Shown here: piece by piece, positions 59,492 to 64,000 of the stretch | Position numbering within the stretch: the stretch's first letter is position 1 | Layout: every line of letters begins with the position of its first letter | Assembly (NCBI GenBank): GCA_963973795.1 | Contig: CAXBAF010000004.1 | Span: 62,001-126,000, forward strand | Direction: 5' to 3' | Length of the DNA: 64,000 nt | DNA from: UBA1926 sp002337215 | GTDB taxonomy: Bacteria; Planctomycetota; Phycisphaerae; Phycisphaerales; UBA1924 | Program-made: the position numbers and the translations under genes | Notes under the pieces: generated by a model | What the model was told of the DNA's origin: nothing | What the model saw: only the letters and a program-made list of their open reading frames with translations | The model's database searches: none

Positions 59492-59920
59492 TCAGAGTTC
59501 AGTATCTGATGACTCTTGTGTCCTCTGGTCAAGCTTGTTCTCTGCCCATTCAAATCGCTTGGCCAGCGCAAGATCAATGTGCCCAGATCGGCGATCGCCA
59601 TCGTTGGTAAAGGTTGCGGCGATATTTGCCATTGCTGACGTTTCTTCGGGATTATGGAGGAGGGCGAGCGCGTAGAAGCCCAAGCCGTGGTGTCCTCCGT
59701 CGTGCCCCGGCTGGAGAAGAAAGCAGATATTGCCAAGCGTGAGGTAAGCCTCGGCACGCTCAGTTGCTGATGCGTTGGGATGAGAGATAACTGTCCAGCA
59801 CGCATCCGCAGCTTCTTCCTCCTTGCCCTCATGGAGGAGTTGTTCAGCGGTCTTGAGTGAGATTTGTATATCCATAGTGATGGGCCGGTCTAGGAAACTA
59901 GACTTGGGCGCGGAGGGCAT
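59492..59920 (-). CDS. Small TPR-like protein between top6B and top6A
   Basis: 142 residues. The start is the ATG at 59920 overlapping the top6B stop (TGATG); the in-frame ATG at 59875 is where the domain begins. The sequence reads as tetratricopeptide-like helices (ISLKTAEQLLHEGKEEEAAD, RAEAYLTLGNICFLLQ, LGFYALALLHNPEETSAMAN). It has no similarity I recognise to any topoisomerase part. Its codons are visibly less GC-rich at third positions than its neighbours. It could be an inserted accessory gene or a partner of the enzyme. Confidence 0.72.
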   Translation of the reverse strand: MPSAPKSSFLDRPITMDIQISLKTAEQLLHEGKEEEAADACWTVISHPNASATERAEAYLTLGNICFLLQPGHDGGHHGLGFYALALLHNPEETSAMANIAATFTNDGDRRSGHIDLALAKRFEWAENKLDQRTQESSDTEL

Positions 59921-62034
59921 CAGCCTTCAAACAACCCAGCCGCCTCCGGCGTCCGCTTCTTCCGAACCTTCTTTTTCACCTTCTTCTTGGCAACCTTCGT
60001 CTTCGGCTTCGACTCAACCGCCCCAGAGAGCCCCTCGCGCGAGCGAGGGGACCCCGCATCGCCATCCTCCTCGGGGCCCTTCGCGCCCTTTGCGTTCGAA
60101 CTCCCCGCTCCCCCCGCTCGCGCGGGGGGCTCTTTCGCGTTCGATGCCTTCTTCGCAGACGACCCGCCCCCGGGCGTGCCGCTCGGCCCGTCGTCCCCGA
60201 CGATGATCACCCCGTCGTCACTGTCCAGCCGGCCGTTGCCGTCGCCGAAACTCACGATCTTGCCGTCCTCGTCCAGCACCGCGTCGGCGATCTCGGTCCG
60301 CCGCTTCGCCTGCTTCATCAGCGATTCGTACAACTCCGCAGCGTCCGCGCCGGTGATCGCCTCGCACGCCTTGCTGATCTCGCCGATGTAGCGCTCGAAG
60401 ACATCCCGCTTCTGCCCTTCGCGCTTCATGCGTTGGCGCCGGCGGATGTAGGTCCCGAGCTTGCGGCCGCACTCCTGGAGCGCGAGCCGCATCTCCTTGC
60501 GGATCTCGTCGTAGTCCGCGATCGCTTCCTTGCTCTCGCTCGTGAACGGCACCCACACGCTCGCCATGTGGATCATGATGACCAGCGGCCCGACGGGGGC
60601 GGACCCCCTCGGCTGACTCATTCCATAGTTCTTCCACGAGGTCTCGGTCACGCTCTTGAACGCGCTGCACGCCGACTGCTGATAGAGCAGCGGCACGCGG
60701 TTGGCGAAGCGGATGACGCGGGCGGGCTGGTCGCCCGGGAGATCCCCGCCGAACCCGATCGCCGCCTCGATCTGGAACGGGTTGCCGCGGTACACGGCCG
60801 GCGATCGCGTGCTCGCGGCGTAGAACTCCGCCTTTACGCCCTTGAGCATGCCCGCCAGCATCGTGCGCACGCCGATGGGCGCGAGGCAATCGGTGGGGGG
60901 GCTGCGGAGCTTGGTCTCCTGCAGCGCCCGGTAGATCTTCTCGGCCGCCTCGTGGTCGAGGTTCTTGACCCAGGTCTGCCCGCTGAACGTCTTGCCTTTG
61001 ACGCTCGCCTCTTTGGTGATCGCGCCGACGACGGCGGGTGTCACACGACAGAACTCGCGTTTGAAGAATCCCCCGAGCTGCTTCTCCTCGGTGTTCTTGA
61101 GCATCCGCAGGAAGTTGCCGAGCTCGACTCCGTAGGGGTGCGGCTTGATCTCCTGCGTCTCGGGTGGGTTCTCATCCACGGCCCGCGGGTAGACGATCCG
61201 ATCGGCGAGCTCCGTTGTGCGTTCGAACGAGGCGGATGAGTTTCCGTCCCCGTCTGCCACAGGCGTCCCGCCAATGTCTTCGGTTTCATTCGATGTCTTC
61301 GGTGCCTCGTCCCCCGCGCTCTCCAGCGTCGGGTCCTCGCCGGCTTTGTCCGGGGGAATGAACGTGATCGCCGCGTGCGGGTTCGCGATCGCCGTCTGTT
61401 CGAGGTAGGCCTCGACGCTCGCCTTGCCTCGGACGTACTTGCCCTCGAGTTCGATGACAACTCGTGTGCCGGTGCCGCTCGATGTCTCGGGGAAATCGTC
61501 GGTCTCGATATCGATCGTCACCTCGGGCTTGTTCTTGGAGGTGTCCATCGCGAGTTCGAGATGGTGCGCCGGCTTGCTCTTGTTGGGCTTGGTGGTGATG
61601 ACCATGGGCCGCCCTGTGGTCATCAGGCCGTACATGCCCGCCGCCGAGATGCCGATGCCCTGCTGACCCCGGCTCATCTTCAAACGATGGAACTTCGACC
61701 CGTACAGCAAGCGCCCGAAGATGTTCTCCACCTGCTTGCGGACGATACCCGGTCCGTTGTCGAGGATGGTGATGCGGTACTTCGCGGACTTCGCTGCCGC
61801 GCTCACGGGCGTCAGCGCCTCGATCTTGACCTCAATATCAGGGAGGATCTCCGCCTCCTCGCACGCGTCGAGGGCGTTGTCGACCGCTTCCTTGATCGTG
61901 GTGAGCAGCGCCTTGCGCGGGTTGTCGAACCCCAGCAGGTGGCGGTTCTTGGCGAAAAACTCGGACACCGAGATATCGCGCTGCTTGGCGGCCATCGACT
62001 CCGCGTTGGCCTTTTTGCCCGACTTCCTAGCCAT
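59920..62034 (-). CDS. top6B: DNA topoisomerase VI subunit B
   Basis: 704 residues, longer than archaeal Top6B (about 530). The GHKL ATPase has KEAVDNALDACEE (Glu/Asn of motif N), LDNGPGIVRKQVENIFGRLLYG read in parts, and GQQGIGISAAGMYG. The transducer domain ends near residue 600. An acidic insertion (about 230-300) and a Gly/Ala/Lys-rich tail ending KVAKKKVKKKVRKKR extend the protein. It binds ATP to gate DNA passage by Top6A. GGAGGGTGT lies before the ATG at 62034. The tail coding sequence carries two palindromes (60031-60050 and 60110-60129). Confidence 0.93.
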   Translation of the reverse strand: MARKSGKKANAESMAAKQRDISVSEFFAKNRHLLGFDNPRKALLTTIKEAVDNALDACEEAEILPDIEVKIEALTPVSAAAKSAKYRITILDNGPGIVRKQVENIFGRLLYGSKFHRLKMSRGQQGIGISAAGMYGLMTTGRPMVITTKPNKSKPAHHLELAMDTSKNKPEVTIDIETDDFPETSSGTGTRVVIELEGKYVRGKASVEAYLEQTAIANPHAAITFIPPDKAGEDPTLESAGDEAPKTSNETEDIGGTPVADGDGNSSASFERTTELADRIVYPRAVDENPPETQEIKPHPYGVELGNFLRMLKNTEEKQLGGFFKREFCRVTPAVVGAITKEASVKGKTFSGQTWVKNLDHEAAEKIYRALQETKLRSPPTDCLAPIGVRTMLAGMLKGVKAEFYAASTRSPAVYRGNPFQIEAAIGFGGDLPGDQPARVIRFANRVPLLYQQSACSAFKSVTETSWKNYGMSQPRGSAPVGPLVIMIHMASVWVPFTSESKEAIADYDEIRKEMRLALQECGRKLGTYIRRRQRMKREGQKRDVFERYIGEISKACEAITGADAAELYESLMKQAKRRTEIADAVLDEDGKIVSFGDGNGRLDSDDGVIIVGDDGPSGTPGGGSSAKKASNAKEPPARAGGAGSSNAKGAKGPEEDGDAGSPRSREGLSGAVESKPKTKVAKKKVKKKVRKKRTPEAAGLFEG
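60031..60050. repeat. REP-like palindrome 1 inside the top6B tail
   Basis: CCCCTCGC-GCGA-GCGAGGGG is a perfect 8-bp stem with a four-base loop. With its flanks it is closely similar to the reverse complement of the palindrome at 60110-60129. Confidence 0.65.
60110..60129. repeat. REP-like palindrome 2 inside the top6B tail
   Basis: CCCCCCGC-TCGC-GCGGGGGG is a perfect 8-bp stem. Its reverse complement has the same flanks (GAGCCCC) and loop (GCGA) as palindrome 1, with one T-A pair replaced by C-G. Confidence 0.65.
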
Positions 62035-62252
62035 ACACCCTCCGTGGTGTGTCGTTCACTCTCAACGCCCAGAATAGGCGAATCTCGTGTCGCGGGTCGC
62101 CGTCGCTCTGCTCGTTCAGGACGATTTTGTGCACCGGAAAGTACGCAATTCGCTAGCGGATGCAGGGTTTGTGCGCATTGTGACATGGTGGGAATCGAGG
62201 CTCCCGACCGGATCGCTCGCGCGGCTCGCCGGAAATCAGAGGGGAAATCCAG

Positions 62253-62870
62253 ATGAAAGTCGTTCCGATCGCGGCCGCGCTCGCCGGTCTTGCTGCCCCG
62301 GCTTTGGGCGGGATGACTGTCTTCGACCTCGCCGCCGGGTATGAAGGAACGTGGGTCGATCCGAACTTCACCGATGGCATGGGCGATCCGGTGGGCGGTT
62401 CGCTCTCCTTCACCACGGCATTGTCGGGCCCTCCCGGAGGTGAGACCGCCACTTGGTCCATGGTGCTCGGGGGCAACCCGGGGGGCGGGCCGCTCCCATC
62501 ATTTTCGATCGACCTCGCCGTCAACGCCTCGGGGCTCATCGACGTCATGAATGTCGAGATGCCCGATCTTGACGGCGACGTGATCTTCAACACCGGGGGC
62601 GATTTCTTCGCGACCCCCACGCTCGCGGTCTCGTACGCCGCGGATGGCTCGCTGATGATCACCGCGTCAAACGCCGCCGGGTTCGGCGACATCCAGGTCT
62701 ACGGCACGCTGACCTCCGCATCGATGCTGCTGACCGCGGACATCCGCGATGTCACCGGCGCGCCGATCTCGTTGGGCAGCACGCTCGAAGCGACGGCGGT
62801 ACCCACGACGCCGACGCTGCTGTCGCTCATCCTTGCGGGGGGCATCCTCCGCCGCCGCAGGGCCGCCTAG
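62253..62870 (+). CDS. Exported protein with PEP-CTERM-like sorting tail
   Basis: 205 residues. A signal peptide ends APALGG. The middle is beta-rich and Gly/Asp-rich with no known domain. The last about 23 residues follow the PEP-CTERM/VPLP-type plan: AVPTTPTLLSLILAGGILRRRRAA read as a VPTTP motif, a short hydrophobic segment and an Arg cluster. It is probably exported and processed by an archaeosortase/exosortase-type enzyme encoded elsewhere. AGAGGGGAAA precedes the ATG. It is divergent from top6B. Confidence 0.82.
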   Translation: MKVVPIAAALAGLAAPALGGMTVFDLAAGYEGTWVDPNFTDGMGDPVGGSLSFTTALSGPPGGETATWSMVLGGNPGGGPLPSFSIDLAVNASGLIDVMNVEMPDLDGDVIFNTGGDFFATPTLAVSYAADGSLMITASNAAGFGDIQVYGTLTSASMLLTADIRDVTGAPISLGSTLEATAVPTTPTLLSLILAGGILRRRRAA

Positions 62871-63566
62871 AGCCCCGGCCGACACGCGAGTCCAGCTCTT
62901 TCCCGAGACTTTCAAGGATGTTGCAGTGCGCATCGAAGGCACCGGCTCTCGCCGTGGCGAGCACTCTGCCAAGCCGCCGGCCCCGACGGGAGCGAGCACC
63001 CGTTGCGTTCTGTCTTCGGATGGTGGAGCGCAGAACACGAACGGCCATTGTCGCACCAGGCTCTGATTGCTGAGCGTTCGTCGGTTCTGGCATTCGCCCC
63101 GATCGCGATGGTCGCGATTCTCCCCGGACGCGCCGCATCAGTTCGGCCGCACACCGCGCACGCCGCATCGCCGGAGATCCACATCGGGCGCTGAGGGGGC
63201 ACCACTCCCCGGGGTACGGATTGGGCGTCCCCGCTCTTGGCCTGACCCAGCACCGCGAGATGGCCCCGGCTCGCCCTCATTTGATACGGTGCGACGCAGC
63301 GAGCCGTCACACCGCGATACGGGTGTGACGCCTGATCCCCGGTGCATTGCACCCCCGGTGCACCGCACCCATAGCACATGGCACCTTCGGTGCGGCGCGT
63401 GCGTCCGAACGGGCGTGGGCGGGTGGTTGAATGCGTCCGGTGTGGCGTCGGCGGGGGATGCACGCGTGGCGTCTCCCCCCGCAGGGGTAGTTTCGTTCTC
63501 CGCGGCATCCGGCCTGGTGCCGGGGGCGGCGCGGTGACGCGTCGGACAGGCTTGTTGGAAAAGACC
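62871..63566. other. Long non-coding region with clustered GGTGC palindromes before an ECF sigma gene
   Basis: 696 bases with no coding sequence recognised; the long frames on both strands look like GC-rich noise. Between 63305 and 63393 there is a perfect inverted repeat CGTCACACC/GGTGTGACG (63305-63330), then GGTGC-att-GCACC (63341-63353), GGTGCACC (63357-63364) and GCACC-ttc-GGTGC (63381-63393). Confidence 0.5.
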
Positions 63567-64000
63567 ATGGACGATCGCAGCATTACGCGTCTACTCGACG
63601 AACTCGGCAGAAGTAACGACGCCGCGATGCGGGAACTGATGCCAAAGGTGTACGGCGAGCTGCGCCGGCTCGCCTCGACGCATCTCCGAGAAGATCGTGC
63701 GGGGCACACGCTCCAGCCGACAGCGCTCGTGAACGAGGCGTACGTTCGGCTCGCCGAGTCGCCGGCGGACGGCATGCGGGGGAGGGTTCATTTCTTCCGT
63801 CTCGCCTCGAAGGTGATGCGTCAGGTGCTCGTCGATCACGCCCGGGCCCGGGCCGCGGCGAAGCGCGGCGGCGGGGGAAACCGCATCACCCTCGACGGCG
63901 CTCTCCTGCAGGTCCCCGAGTGGGGCGTAGACCTGCTCATGATGGAAGAGGCGATCACCAGGCTCGAGGCGCTCGATGAGCGCATGGCCCGCCTGGTCGA
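63567..64000 (+). CDS. ECF-type RNA polymerase sigma factor (planctomycete expanded family), 3' end beyond window
   Basis: 144 codons are present. The sequence reads MDDRSITRLLDELGRSND, VYGELRRLASTHLRED, the diagnostic HTLQPTALVNEAYVRL of sigma region 2, a RVHFFRLASKVMRQVLVDHARARAA segment and RITLDG, typical of the TIGR02999-like ECF group abundant in planctomycetes. Region 4 is cut by the window edge. GGAAAAG precedes the ATG at 63567. In planctomycetes such genes are often followed by a serine/threonine kinase gene, which cannot be tested here. Confidence 0.92.
   Translation, partial: MDDRSITRLLDELGRSNDAAMRELMPKVYGELRRLASTHLREDRAGHTLQPTALVNEAYVRLAESPADGMRGRVHFFRLASKVMRQVLVDHARARAAAKRGGGGNRITLDGALLQVPEWGVDLLMMEEAITRLEALDERMARLV

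Noticed and set aside
62912..63775. 287-codon minus-strand ORF with several Cys residues
   Set aside because: Overlaps the start of the ECF sigma gene on the other strand and shows only low-complexity Arg/Ser/Pro sequence.

Overview
The window looks like chromosome of a high-GC planctomycete of the Phycisphaerae type. The evidence is combined. At the right edge there is an ECF sigma factor of the planctomycete-expanded kind. Three secreted proteins end in the paired dockerin-like repeat (DLAEPFGV.DLADI) ending in GCP. There is a prepilin-like protein with an FMDGH box, a PEP-CTERM-like exported protein, a DUF1573/rhodanese/MauE cluster, and a two-subunit DNA topoisomerase VI, which is unusual for bacteria. 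No rRNA, CRISPR array, insertion sequence or prophage was seen. The single tRNA is tRNA-Asp(GTC) at 16654-16727.

Layout. 1-5.5 kb: lspA (cut by the left edge), a DksA-like protein with a histone-H1-like tail, accA, proC and a UMF1-type transporter. 5.5-16.5 kb: a TlpA-like redoxin, a hydrolase coupled to a UDP-sugar pyrophosphorylase, rpe, a phosphoglycerate-mutase-fold protein without its catalytic histidines, accD, lnt, a HEAT-repeat lipoprotein and two envelope proteins. 16.6-28 kb: tRNA-Asp, an AmpD-like amidase, a small lipoprotein, then a wall-sugar recycling region (GH20, anmK, murQ, an SSS transporter, a ROK kinase, a sugar isomerase and a Gfo/Idh/MocA oxidoreductase). This region contains three damaged genes (lysA, a C39-type peptidase, anmK). 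28-36 kb: a ThrE-like exporter, a tiny autonomous-looking gene, aspS, PhzF, DUF3465, an SDR and a GH31 glucosidase. 36-43 kb: a secreted GH13 amylase, a large secreted dockerin-like protein and a prepilin. 43-52 kb: fumarylacetoacetase, an MFS transporter divergent from an ArsR/SRPBCC operon, a conserved unknown protein, an esterase with a duplicated tail motif, a beta-propeller protein and RluA. 52-58 kb: an AT-richer accessory gene, free-Met-sulfoxide reductase, rpsR, the MauE/rhodanese/DUF1573 operon and a secreted nuclease-like protein. 58-64 kb: top6B, a small TPR-like gene, top6A, a PEP-CTERM-like protein and the start of an ECF sigma gene.

How the parts fit. GH20, anmK and murQ would release GlcNAc, phosphorylate anhydroMurNAc and cleave MurNAc-6-P, with the neighbouring symporter and ROK kinase as plausible uptake and phosphorylation partners. 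As written here anmK is broken, so either the pathway has decayed or the assembly is wrong. GH31 and GH13 are divergent and form an alpha-glucan utilisation locus with a shared, symmetric regulatory region.

The strongest non-gene signal is regulatory. At least nine genes have a TANNNT -10-like hexamer ending only 5-8 bases before the start codon, which predicts leaderless mRNAs. The other main points are a bacterial topoisomerase VI operon carrying two covarying palindromes inside the top6B tail, lysine/alanine-rich tails on three DNA- or RNA-polymerase-associated proteins, and a cluster of truncations at 19.3-20.9 kb.
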